DNA of 64,000 bases from Mya arenaria (lineage: Eukaryota > Mollusca > Bivalvia > Myida > Myidae). Of the stretch, positions 10,945-22,386 are shown piece by piece. The position numbers were made by a program, and so were the translations under genes. Each line of letters begins with the position of its first letter. The stretch's first letter is position 1. The stretch is taken from NCBI RefSeq assembly GCF_026914265.1, contig NC_069136.1:24466201-24530200 (forward strand). Reading direction: 5' to 3'. A model generated the notes under the pieces. The model was not told the DNA's origin, did no database searches, and saw only the letters and a program-made list of their open reading frames with translations.

Positions 10945-13169
10945 ACATACGTTAATAACATACAGGCCGCCGAGAAAGTGCCATACCTCCTTAAGTGGAA
11001 GGCTATCGTGGAACAGCTTTTCCGGTTTTACCACGCTAGTGGCATCAGAACAGCATCTCTGTTAGTGATTCAGGTAAATATGCGCAAAATAACGAATGTA
11101 CATTTCTTCAATTTGATTTGATTTAAACATATTTTATTCAACATATATATAATACACGTTAAATATAATTTAAGTATTTGCATTGATATATAGAATCGGA
11201 TTGAAACGAAAGCATAGCTAATAAAGTTTATCTCCGTGAAAATTATGTTACACGTTATGCAGAGTAATGAGAAGGTTAGACAGTTTTTATTACATGACTC
11301 TATATATGTTGTTAATGAAAACATGCAGAATATTATCTTAAGAGAACGAAAGAATGCGTTTGAATATGTGTATAAAAATGATGATTTCGGTAACAAAAAG
11401 AAGAAAAGAAAGCATGGATGAAAACAAAAGTAGACAGAGTGAGAATATATGCAAGTTTGATTATAGTTAGATTGATGATAGTTGGGTACCTATACCGTTT
11501 GATAGAAAGGGTCAAGTCTGGGAATATAGCATTATCAGAAGCGTTTCGAGTTTTGTAAGAAGTTATGAACAAAACTGAAGGTTTTTGAGTTGCTCTCGTT
11601 GTTAAGGGTGGGATCACCATTGAGAATGATATCAATGTCAACACGTGTGATTCTAGACATATCAAAAGTTTGTCGAATATTCAAATTGATTTTTAATGCA
11701 AACACTGGAATCGTTATAAACTAGATATTACCCCAAAGCATTCTGTGTTGTCCTATATGATTTATTCTTTTCTCAGACTATCCTGGAAGAGCCTAAGGTG
11801 AAGGTCACTGAGGCAAAGGATGTTCGATGGTTGTCGCACAACAAGGCCGTGAAGGCGATCAGACACTGTCTGCCGTCACTGCTTACCAGCCTGGAGCATG
11901 AAGCAAGAGAGCGATGCGACGCAATGGCCTTTGGGGCTGGCGATTTTCATGCAACAATACAGATTCGTGGCAGCTCTGATGATGATGTCAGATGTGTTGC
12001 CCGTACTGGCGAACCTGTCCCTTGCGCTGCAGGTATGTAACATCAGAGCAATGGACAATGAAAACATCCTTTTTTATTAAAATGAGAATTTATTCAATAT
12101 ATATTTTACATTATTGATACAAAAAGCTAGTATATAAACATGTTTTTTCTTCAAATAAATGAAGTAAAAATGCATTGATAGTTGAACACCTGTAGTATAT
12201 ATTCACTGTGTCATGGATGCACTTTTTGATTCACATTTCAGACGAAGGACGCGGTCTACAGCACAGTCGGAACTGTTGTGATGGGTGCCATCACCACGGT
12301 CCGGTCTATGAAAGAGCACCCAGAGCTTAACTTCAGGGAGCTTCCCGATACCATAGGGCAACTGTCAGACCAGCCGTTTCGCTTCAAGAAACCTAGCGCG
12401 AACGACGTCTCAGATTTTAAGAGTAACGTCTTTAACAAGTTCATCGACGCCGTTGTCAACAATCTGGAGAGCAGATTCCCTCTCATCCCCGTGCTGGGGT
12501 CATTCTCTATGTTTAACCCCACTACAGTACCGGAAGACCAGGCGGAGCGGAACGACCACTGCAAGGACGAACTACAGGTAATTAGAGGAATGGAAATCTA
12601 CCAGAGTTGTAGTTTAAATTAATATAGTTTACGTACATCATTTTAACATTATTTTTCTTTAACACGTGAAAAAAAACACCATCTTCTTAAAGATGCGATT
12701 TTTTCACAAGAGTTGCATAAGTTTAGTTCAATCAAAAAATAACTCAAACATGATTTCTAATTTGCAGATGCTGGTTGAGCGGTTTACCGCAGTTCTACCA
12801 GATGCCACCGAGGCCGCCTCCGAGTACAGGGTCCTCAAGAACACCATTCATCAAGACCTCGGGCTCCAGAAAACGTCGACAACCGTGCTAATGGAGAAGG
12901 TCGCCGGCCCGCTGAAGGAGGCGATGCCCAACTTTCGTCTGTTGGCAGCAGTGGGTCTACTGCTCCAAACATCGACCGCAGATTGCGAGCGCGGTTTCTC
13001 AACACTGAAACGCGTAAAGACGGCGCAGCGAAACCGGCTGCAAAATGAAGCGCTAAACGCAGTGTTACGTGTTTCTATGGAAGGCCCCAGTGTAGCGGAC
13101 TTCTCGAAGACGGAGGCAGAGAAGATGGTGTTCGAGTGGGCGAGAGAGAAACGCCGGCTCCTAGTTTGA
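10945..13169 (+). pseudogene. hAT-transposase-derived gene (ZNF862-like), 3' part, copy 2
   Basis: Exons 10945-11073, 11777-12032, 12242-12577 and 12768-13169 are the duplicate of the gene at 6334-8559. It has the same domain content, the same splice sites and the same frame change in exon 2, so the lesion is older than the duplication. The duplication begins only 36 bases before the first exon, so no upstream coding exon could have been carried along. One T is missing in the intron after exon 2 compared with copy 1. Confidence 0.75.
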
Positions 13170-14565
13170 TTGCTATGCTATGTTGTCGAATGTATTTGAG
13201 TCGTGTGAAGCTATATTTTGTGTTGCTTATTATTAAACTTTGATTATTATATCGTTCTTTTCATTTATTTAGAAAAAAATAATAATCTGAAAATACACAT
13301 TACATTCCCTTTAAGTTATCATTTAGCCGACCCGGCTTCAAAATGATTAGCTGTTGCAGCTTCAAATACACCCACGAGCAGTCGCTTTGCTCCGGGCTCT
13401 TTTGTGTTCTAGCATGCAGACAGCGTGTTTTACACATTTTGCTGACGTCAACGGTGTCAATATAAATAATACCCGCACTAAACGAAACATGAGTCGATCG
13501 ATATCGTCGATGTTATATTGTCGGAATACTTGAGAAATACCAATAATAAATGAAAAAAACACAACAATTACACCTTTTCGCAAATATTTTTCGGACTTTA
13601 TTTTGTAATTCTAGATCAAAGGAACATAGCTGTAAACTTGTTTAAAATGCACGGAATTGCACCATTTTGATTTCGAAAAAATCGACGTCGTGAGGGGATA
13701 CCGCTACTGCACCCTCCCCTCCCGACATACCTTATGAAATTCCTGGCGGAAACCCTGTCATGTTACATATGACCAAATATGAAAGTAAATAAAATATTAG
13801 GCATCAGATTTCTTAAACAGTCAAAGATTCATTGCAAAGTTCCTGTTGACAAATAAAACATATTCTGCTGAAGTTGTGGTATAATGACGAAGGTATTCGA
13901 TTTTTTTCAATGTTAGCGAATAGCATGAAAATTATAAACGAAAAATGGAGACGAAATTTAATGTGTTAATTACTTTACTCACTGAACTAATTTCTTTTAT
14001 TATATGAAGTTTCACATTCAAGTTAAAGTTGACACAACATCGCCCCTCCTTTTTCTATTATTATCATACAATCCCCTCCCTTGTTAAAGACCGTCGTCAT
14101 GGAAACCTTGTCTTCTGGCATTTTTTAAAGTCCAAATTAATTATTTCTCGCTTCAAATGGTACCGAAAAAGGGGTTTCACTCTACATTCAAGAACTTATC
14201 CTGCACTCTCCTCAGAACTAATTAAAGAACGATTTGACTATTTACATAATCTGAATCACTGTCCGCATATCCATGACAACCACGAACGTTCACATATTTA
14301 TACGCAAATTATTTTCACTACGCACAAAAGAGTTCCAGCGAAAAATACGTTTTAACTTTATTTTGTTTAACTGACGAGGGAGAAAAAGCATCTACCATAG
14401 CCGCTCATGTAAGATAGGTTCATCCCGACCCTCACGCAGGGTGTTTAGTGGAAACTCGGTAAACCTCGTTTCCGCAAAACACCATACGTTCATGTTGGGA
14501 GGAACCTATCTTACACTCGCGGCCATTGAAGATACTCATAATGTTGAATACGGGCACAGGTCTGG
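13170..14565. other. 3' flank of hAT copy 2, no gene
   Basis: Duplicate of 8560-9955, with the same short unrecognised frames and no supported gene. Confidence 0.5.
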
Positions 14566-14772
14566 CATTCGGAACTCCTCGGCCATTTTATCGAAAACAA
14601 CCTCGGATGTATGCCGTTACAACAGTTGAAGTAGTAATGTAGTGTTTAAGAGTTGTATTTATTGATCTTAGTTAAAATTGATTGCCAGTGAAGTGTTTTA
14701 TTGCAAACATAATTAACAAAAATAAATACATCCGAGGTTGTTTTTGAAAAAATGGCCGAGGAGTTCCGAATG
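14566..14772. mobile_element. MITE, family A (duplicate copy)
   Basis: Identical in structure to 9956-10162, including the flanking CAGGTCTGG pair. It was carried by the segmental duplication rather than inserted independently. Confidence 0.88.
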
Positions 14773-14788
14773 CAGGTCTGGTAAAAAT

Positions 14789-14952
14789 AGGATCCTATTC
14801 TTCACAGTTTCAAACCGTGTCATATATGATTGACCAAAATTGTGGTACACAAGATAATCATATTCATCACAGGATCCTATTCTTCACAGTTTCAAACCGT
14901 GTCATATATGATTGACCAAAATTGTGGTACACAAGATACTCATATTCATCAC
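14789..14952. repeat. 82-bp tandem duplication (duplicate copy)
   Basis: Two 82-bp units as at 10179-10342. Confidence 0.9.
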
Positions 14953-15069
14953 AGGTTTTGTCAATGACATTGCTGTTTCATAAATTTTGTAATAAAACTG
15001 TAATTATAAAAAGAAATAAAATGATAAAAATGAAATAATAATAATAATAGTATGATAAAAGCTATAATA

Positions 15070-15150
15070 AGGATCAGCAGCAGCAGCGGGTGGTGGTGGT
15101 GGTTGAGGCAGTAATGGCAGCAGCAGCAGCAGCAGCAGCAGTAGCAGTCG
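15070..15150. repeat. CAG/GGT trinucleotide microsatellite
   Basis: Runs of CAG and GGT, longer than in unit 1 (10468-10494). It sits exactly at the point where the two duplication units stop matching. Confidence 0.85.
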
Positions 15151-15379
15151 TAATACTAGTAGTCGTATATCGGGCTGGTTCGTGAGGTTTGTGGAGCGCA
15201 TATCGAGGGGACATATAATCACCACACGGCTTAACTGAGGTTGAAGTGCTAGTTGAAAATAACATACTATCTTTCCCTCTGTTTCGAACATGAACAAATA
15301 AAAATTGAAAGTTTAACCTAAAGCCGAAATGACCGAAATGACAGCTAATTTGTCACTGACATTAGATGCCTTTGAGGCA

Positions 15380-15812
15380 GTTTTAAGATTATGACCATTC
15401 AAAGTGTGAGGATATAGTGTGTTATGATCATAACCTTTGACTCTATGACCTCAAAATCCATAGGAGTCATCAGCTGGTCACCAAAAACCTAATTGTCCAG
15501 TTTGAGGGCCATGGGTGCAGGCATTGTCAAATTATCACAAATACAAGCTTTTTTCGTCCAAGGTCACTGTGACCTTGACCTTTGATCCAATGACCCCTAA
15601 AATCATAAGGGGTCATATACAGGTCAGACGCAACCCCAAGTCAAGTTTGAGGGTCATGGGAGCAGGCATTGTGGAGTTATCACGCGAACAAATTTTCGCA
15701 TTCAAGGTCACTGTGACCTTGAATTTTGACCCCTAAATCTACCGACCGACCTACCTACCGACCGACCGACATGTCCAAAGCAATATACCCCTCTTCTACG
15801 AAGGGCGGCATA
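15380..15812 (+). mobile_element. bivalve dispersed repeat with paired AGGTCACTGTGACCT motifs
   Basis: Two sub-units of about 140 bp each carry AGGTCACTGTGACCT (15561-15575 and 15705-15719) and a TGAGGG(C/T)CATGGG(T/A)GCAGGCATTG segment. The tail is a run of ACCGACCGAC followed by a CCCTCTTCTACGAAGGGCGG hairpin and CATAA. This layout is a widespread non-autonomous element in bivalve genomes; that statement rests on recollection of the family and no search was run. Confidence 0.7.
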
Positions 15813-17033
15813 ACAACAACAACAACAATTCTTAAACAAAGTTTTTCTCTATATTTATCTTGGTCGGATTGTGACCCCGAGGGTGAATTGTTACACTATA
15901 GGCCAGGTCGGAACTGAACTATCTTTTAACAAAAGCTCTGCTGGCACTGCGGTAGTCACTGCTTGCACGAAATTTAATACCGATGTCTGAGTATGTAAAC
16001 CGTCCAAATACATCCAAGGATGTTTTCGATAAAATGGCCAAGGATTTTGGAATGTTAGAGTCGGAACTCGATATGTCGAAGTCATAGGGCCTATGAAAAA
16101 ATCGAGATAACGAAAATTCGACACATCCAAAATATAGATAATATCAACAAACCCAACACATTTGAGTGCGATGTATGATGTTTACATTCGCATTTGAACG
16201 GTCTTGTCATTTTACAAAAAGTGAGGTATTTGTGTTTTATCCCGGGTCCTTCTCTGAATTGGTCGACCAGAGCAGTATAACTAACAACTGGCATTTGAAG
16301 TAATTCTTTCTGAGCCAATTTGGGATTGTTATCAAATGGGGGTGGGGGTTATCAAATCAATAAATTCTCCAGTTATATACAAAACTTAAAACAAACGAGG
16401 TTGTCTCTTTAATAAAAAAAAACATAAACAAACAGCTTTAATTATTTACACAGTTATCCTTCAATTAAGTCAGTTTGCTATTGTGATATGCGCGTAAATT
16501 TAGCGACATGCCGCAAATCGAGATAGATAAATCGAAATAAGCAGATTTATTTTATATAGAATAAGAAGGAATAAATTCGGTACCGGGAACAACGTCCGAC
16601 ATGTCCAAAGCAATATACCCCTCTTCTACGAAGGGCGGCATAACAACAACAACAACAATTCTTAAACAAAGTTTTTCTCTATATTTATCTTGGTCGGATT
16701 GTGACCCCGAGGGTGAATTGTTACACTATAGGCCAGGTCGGAACTGAACTATCTTTTAACAAAAGCTCTGCTGGCACTGCGGTAGTCACTGCTTGCACGA
16801 AATTTAGCCGTTGAAAGCGTCCAAAATACTTTCTCCAGTACATCTGTCTATGCCAATACAAAATTCACAACAACAACCTCAATGTCATCTACTACTACTA
16901 CGCATACAACTAGTATTACGGTGCCAACAACAACACATTCTATTTCTTCTAATACCATTAATACCCGTACAACAATAGCATAAAACAACAACAACAACAA
17001 AACTGCGCCTACAACTGACGCCAAGTGGAGGCT
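15766..17033 (+). repeat. R-X-R mosaic
   Basis: 15766-15976 repeats as 16596-16806 at an offset of 830 bases. Between them, 15977-16600 is a copy of segment X (17841-18465). After X, sequence returns to the start of R through a shared CCGAC and then runs through a full R to GTGGAGGC at 17033. The short ORFs here (15891-16130 and 16091-16318, -) are shared by both X copies and unrecognised. Confidence 0.85.
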
Positions 17034-17605
17034 TACAGCAGCAACAACAACAACAAAAACAACATTATTAACGATTCTTTATAACTAGAATATATACGCA
17101 TAAATGAACATCAACAAAATATATCTGCAATATTGACAATAGCAATCTGTGACAAATGTGATTCAGTTGAAAATAAAATCTGTGAGGAATGTGAATTCAT
17201 GGTACATATATACAAAACAGCCTCGACCACAAATTTCCCAGGAGCTGTGACAAACGTTTGAAAGTCTGATATATGTGATCTTATTTTTCCCAGCTGTAAA
17301 GAATGGGATCCGATTTTTCCCCAGAGGGGAATAATCGGGGAAAATATGATCTGGGAAAAATAAGGTCTTACAACGCTGCATATTTGATCGTTTTACGTAG
17401 ACATAACAGTTTAATGATCATATGAGATTATACCATCTTCAAGTATGAATTTTGAATTGGTATTTGCTTCCTACGCTCGTAAACAATGCCAACTTCACTA
17501 TTTCTTTTCAACAATGCGTAATCATTTGCATCTAGTTCATTCATTTTATGTGTTTGAACCTCATACCAAATACGGGCGTCTACAGCGCTGAACAAATTTC
17601 AGTCA
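17034..17605. other. no gene seen
   Basis: CAA-rich start (17037-17067), then unique AT-rich sequence with one small inverted repeat around GGAAAAAT/TTTTTCCC (17285-17360). Confidence 0.5.
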
Positions 17606-17918
17606 CATTCGGAACTCCTCGGCCATTTTTATCGAAAACAACCTCGGATGTATGCCGGTACATCAGTTGAAGTGGTTCGTCATTAAATCATTAATTAAAT
17701 GTAGTGTTTTAGCATGTATGTATTGATCTAAGTTTAAATTGATTGCCAGCGAAGTGTATTATTGCAAACAAAATTAAGATTCCCAAGAATTTAACTGCTA
17801 AATTAGATTACTATGCGATCTACTTGCAGCGGACTCAAACATACCGATGTCTGAGTATGTAAACCGTCCAAATACATCCAAGGATGTTTTCGATAAAATG
17901 GCCGAGGATTTTGGAATG
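17606..17918. mobile_element. MITE, family A, longer and older copy
   Basis: The left end is CATTCGGAACTCCTCGGCCA; the right end is a diverged reverse complement (CGATAAAATGGCCGAGGATT, then TTGGAATG). Interior blocks such as TTGATTGCCAGCGAAGTG match 9956-10162. It is about 100 bp longer than the other copies, and segment X begins inside it at 17841. Confidence 0.75.
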
Positions 17919-18465
17919 TTAGAGTCGGAACTCGATATGTCGAAGTCATAGGGCCTATGAAAAAATCGAGATAACGAAAATTCGACACATCCAAAATATA
18001 GATAATATCAACAAACCCAACACATTTGAGTGCGATGTATGATGTTTACATTCGCATTTGAACGGTCTTGTCATTTTACAAAAAGTGAGGTATTTGTGTT
18101 TTATCCCGGGTCCTTCTCTGAATTGGTCGACCAGAGCAGTATAACTAACAACTGGCATTTGAAGTAATTCTTTCTGAGCCAATTTGGGATTGTTATCAAA
18201 TGGGGGTGGGGGTTATCAAATCAATAAATTCTCCAGTTATATACAAAACTTAAAACAAACGAGGTTGTCTCTTTAATAAAAAAAAAACATAAACAAACAG
18301 CTTTAATTATTTACACAGTTATCCTTCAATTAAGTCAGTTTGCTATTGTGATATGCGCGTAAATTTAGCGACATGCCGCAAATCGAGATAGATAAATCGA
18401 AATAAGCAGAATTATTTTATATAGAATAAGAAGGAATAAATTCGGTACCGGGAACAACGTCCGAC
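17841..18465 (+). repeat. segment X, source-like copy
   Basis: Near-identical to 15977-16600, with one extra A in an A-run and a few base changes. It begins within the right part of a MITE and is otherwise unique, which suggests this is the original and the other the copy. Confidence 0.85.
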
Positions 18466-19304
18466 ACAACCGGAAAATCGAGATATCAGATTTCGAAATA
18501 GCGAGTTTTTGCAATATTTTGTAAGACAATGATACGAGAGCTCATATTATATTGGCTGCCATATTTTTATTCCATTTTTTTCAGGAATTGACGTAAACAG
18601 TGTGTGTATCATAAAATCGAATGAAGACTTTGAACAAAGTCTTCTGCACACAGTAAATGTACATTGACAGTAATCGAAAGTAACATAGTCCAGGGCATGC
18701 ATAAAATAAAACATTTAATGCATGTATGGACTCAATGTCAGCTTTTTCCAATCCAAGAAGAATTTCCTTACGAAATGTTTACGTTTCAAGTCATACTTTG
18801 CCTATTTTTTAGACTGTAGGTCGCTATGTCTGCAGACTTTTATTGAAGTATTTCAGTATTACCCTTCGACAAATCGACATACATTAACATTTTTAACTTT
18901 TGACGAATTAATGCGCGCACGCGCGTATCAACCGAAGCAATGTTAGAACACTTACAGCATTTGTCAACAACCAATTTACATCTAAATTACCTAGTTACCA
19001 ATCTGCTCCAATATCTACGAACTGCGTTCTGTATATTAAGTAACTTGCTAATATCAACGCTGGAACGGTTATTCATCATAAATTATGCGGTTTATATAGT
19101 GCGAATAAACTGCGTTTTTGCGTAATAATGCAATTAAACTTATAGACAACGCATTTTTTTTAACATCGACAAATGTAAAAGGCAATAATTAAAAAGCAGA
19201 ATACCCAAATAGTTTAAAAATGAATGATCACTGAATGAAAAATAACAGCGAACTTGTCTTCTTCCATCTTATTATGAATTTGCAGAAAAAAATTCAGCTT
19301 TGCC
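18466..19304. other. intergenic, nothing recognised
   Basis: AT-rich with short frames of 61-74 codons that resemble no family. A C-run of about 14 follows at 19307-19321. Confidence 0.5.
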
Positions 19305-19337
19305 AATCCCCCCCCCCCCCCTCAAATTATGGGTTTG

Positions 19338-19483
19338 TAGTCATTTCGTTCCCTGACCATTTCGTACCCTCCGTTTTCTGGACATTTGGTACCCATAAAA
19401 TAGTCATTTCGAACCCGACCTACAGTCATTTCGTAACCAATATTTTATTTCAGTTGGTAAATGGTCAGGGTACGAAATGACTA
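19338..19483. repeat. inverted repeat with TCATTTCGT motifs
   Basis: TAGTCATTTCGTTCCCTGAC on the left pairs with GTCAGGGTACGAAATGACTA on the right (ends 27-31 bp, one or two mismatches). In between are further copies of TCATTTCG. It resembles a small foldback MITE; no target duplication is evident. Confidence 0.7.
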
Positions 19484-19869
19484 GTTCCCAAATTATGAAC
19501 ACTTTGTCTGTTGATTTAACACCAGAAAACCATATCAAGATTGTTTAGTTTTTTTTCTGCTAACATCATTTCTTTACAGCCACTATCAATAATGTCCATG
19601 TGACACAGTCATGGCCGCATCTCTGGGGTCATATGAATCCATCCACCAAAGAGGTCCTGCAAAATATCATTCAAAACCACGTAATTGTCTTCAGATATGA
19701 TATAAATCATGTGTAAAACTTAAAAATACATACAAGAATGCAATGTACTCATCTTCAAATGCTACCTGAATGGGGAGAAACCTTTCTTTAAGAACCACTT
19801 GAAGGGGTACAAAGACCCCGGGAACATTTCGTTGCTGGCTGACACCTTTATGCAAACCTTAACTTCTTT
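19484..19869. other. no gene seen
   Basis: Unique sequence of ordinary composition with no supported feature. Confidence 0.45.
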
Positions 19870-20345
19870 ATACATTAACTAGAACTCCGCGAGTGGGATG
19901 TGTCGCCTGGCGAATTATCTACTGTCGACATTATAGCTGTTAGATTGGTATTTTATACATTTATATACAATGATATTGCCATTAAGCTTTCAAGTGTAGG
20001 TGGCATTTGCACTGAAGGTAACAACGTTAAGCCGGACAAAAATCAACAACAGAAATAAACAAAGGGCAATAACTCTAGTAATATGGAAGCAAGAGTTATG
20101 GTTCTTGTGCACTTCACTTGCCATCAATGAGATATATCTACCTATTAAGTTTCTGGTTGACACCTCTTATAGTTTACGATATATTCCCCTGACAAAATTT
20201 TAGCTTGAAAATTAACAAAGGGCAATTACTCTAAAACTAAGAAAGCAAGAGTTACTGTTATTGTGCACTGCACTAGCCCTCCATGAAATCTATTTACATA
20301 TGAAGTTTCAAGTTGATGAGCAACAGGTGCTAAGTTTTGTCCAAG
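19870..20345 (+). mobile_element. dispersed repeat with AACAAAGGGCAATAACTC motif
   Basis: Two tandem modules each start AACAAAGGGCAAT(A/T)ACTC, continue GAAGCAAGAGTTA and CTTGTGCACT or ATTGTGCACT, and have (T/A)AAGTTTC(T/A) afterwards (near 20056 and 20214). The arrangement is that of a repeat family I associate with bivalves; no coding capacity. Confidence 0.6.
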
Positions 20346-22356
20346 GATAGTTATCTATGTATTAAAAAGGCCTCATTTTAAGGTTACGAAATCTAAATAA
20401 TAATCAGTAAAATGTTCTTTTGCAACAGAATAAGTGTATGAAGTGAAGTGGTTTTGACAGCATTCATCCTTTTGTGGACCTTAATCTACCTTCACATACA
20501 CAGATTTTTCTTAAGAATCCATACGTATATATGCAGAAATAACCAGGACAGCTATGATGTTTTTATAATATAGTCAAATTTAGTATTTAGTATAGAAATA
20601 CGATCTGTCCATAACGGACATGTTGACATGAGGACAACATAGCCTGAGAAAGAGGGGAGGCCACGTTGGCCACAGGGGTCACAGGGATGTTCTTGTGCAC
20701 TTACAAAACTTCAAAAAAGTTGAAAATTAAACAGCAGTCAAACAGCAATACGACGTGGTGTCGAGTCGGACAAAGTTAGAAGGCAAATTGACCCCACCTG
20801 GCTTTTGCCAGTCGCGTACGGTGTCCGGTAACGGCCGGATGCGGAAATACGCTTTCGGAAAGCTTCGGACGGCTTCGGAAGCATGCGCAAAGTTGCGCTT
20901 TGGTTTGCATGTTTACGTTCGTAATCGCTTACGGAATGAACAAAATTTGTTCGCGCGATCCAATGCACACTTCGTAAATCATTCGCAACAAATAGTTCAC
21001 CTACGTTTACATTTCGTTATATTTCAAATTGTCTAACAAATTTTCAAACAGTTTCGGTCAAAATTCGTCAGAATTGACAAAATTATCCAATTCGCCAGGC
21101 TGCGTTTGATGGATTCGCCTATGTGTGAGGAGGCCTTTACGAGAAGCAAATGTGAAATCACTAAAGAAGAACAAAAAGGGACAAAGGATTTAATAAATTG
21201 TGCATAGACCGTGAATACAACTATTATGTAGTAAAAAGTGTCCACTGCCATGACAGGATAATTAGTATTCACACTCAAGCTAATCATACATAAGGAACAT
21301 ACACGCCTGGGAAACACTCGCACTACCTATAATTTAACACCTGGTGACATATTCCCCCCGCCCAGAAAAGCATTTCTTCCGAAATGTAAATTTAACTTAA
21401 GTATAATGAACCCTGGTCTCCGATTAAAATAAATAAAACTACTTAAATGAAACCGGTAACTAAAGCAAATAATAAGTAACTTAGTGCTTACTGAATTATG
21501 AACAACACCAAGAAAAGCATTAAGCAAAAGTGACAATGGCATGATATATATGGGAGGTAATTGTTGTATGAATTGTAACTTAAGATATAGCAGTTGTCGC
21601 CCTTATAAACGGAACTGACAGCAGATTATAAAAAGAATTAAAATGATAATTCCGGGTAACATTAAATAAATTTAAAATGCTTATGTACATCCTTTAAAGC
21701 TACATAGAACATAAAACGAGAATAATCTAATTTATCCAAGTTAATATGGAAAATACGCAGTGAAATGTAATAAATAGCACAGTACAGAAAATATATCTGC
21801 TGTAATTTAAGCAAAAATAGAGATAAAAAAAAACAACAAAAAGCAAAGCATATAACAATTGAAATATAAAGCAAAAAACACAAACACCTATAGAAACTTG
21901 ACATAATAATATAAAAATTATGTTTGCAGTGAACAATAAGTTAATTATGTAGAAAATTGAAATTTAAAGGGACACCATAAAATCTGATTAAAAGAAATAT
22001 TAAAGGCACAGTAATACCTTTACGAATGAAATTCAATGATATTATATGGGATAATTACTACACGACAATGCGCTCAATATCTATTATAAATAGTACAGGC
22101 GTGACAATACATTGTATGTAATAGTAATAAAACTTTACAAAAGATACCAATCTGAACAAACGATACAAGCGAATACCACAAAATTTTAGTAAAGAGGTTG
22201 ACTATAATTCACAATGAACAATATGTATATTATAAAAACATCACAGCTGTCCTGTTTTTTTCTCCATATATGAATGAAATAAATATCGAACTCATCATGG
22301 CGTTTACGAAGAAAATAAGCCCAAAGGTTACATTTGCATCATAATATTCTTGATAC
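20346..22356. other. intergenic; one GC/CpG-rich patch at 20780-20960
   Basis: No gene supported. The patch contains many CpGs and a GCATGCGCA (NRF1-like) motif at 20881-20889, which may be promoter-like, but no exon follows on either strand. The remainder is AT-rich with chance frames. Confidence 0.4.
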
Positions 22357-22386
22357 CCCCCCCCCCCACACACACACACACACACG
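22357..22386. repeat. C-run plus (CA)n microsatellite
   Basis: Ten Cs followed by nine or ten CA units. Confidence 0.9.

Larger units (their letters stand above)
10909..15112. repeat. tandem duplication unit 2 (4.2 kb in common)
   Basis: Second copy of 6299-10510, matching up to GGTTGAGGCAGT; unit 1 then enters repeat R, while unit 2 enters a CAG microsatellite and other repeats. See unit 1 for content. Confidence 0.93.
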
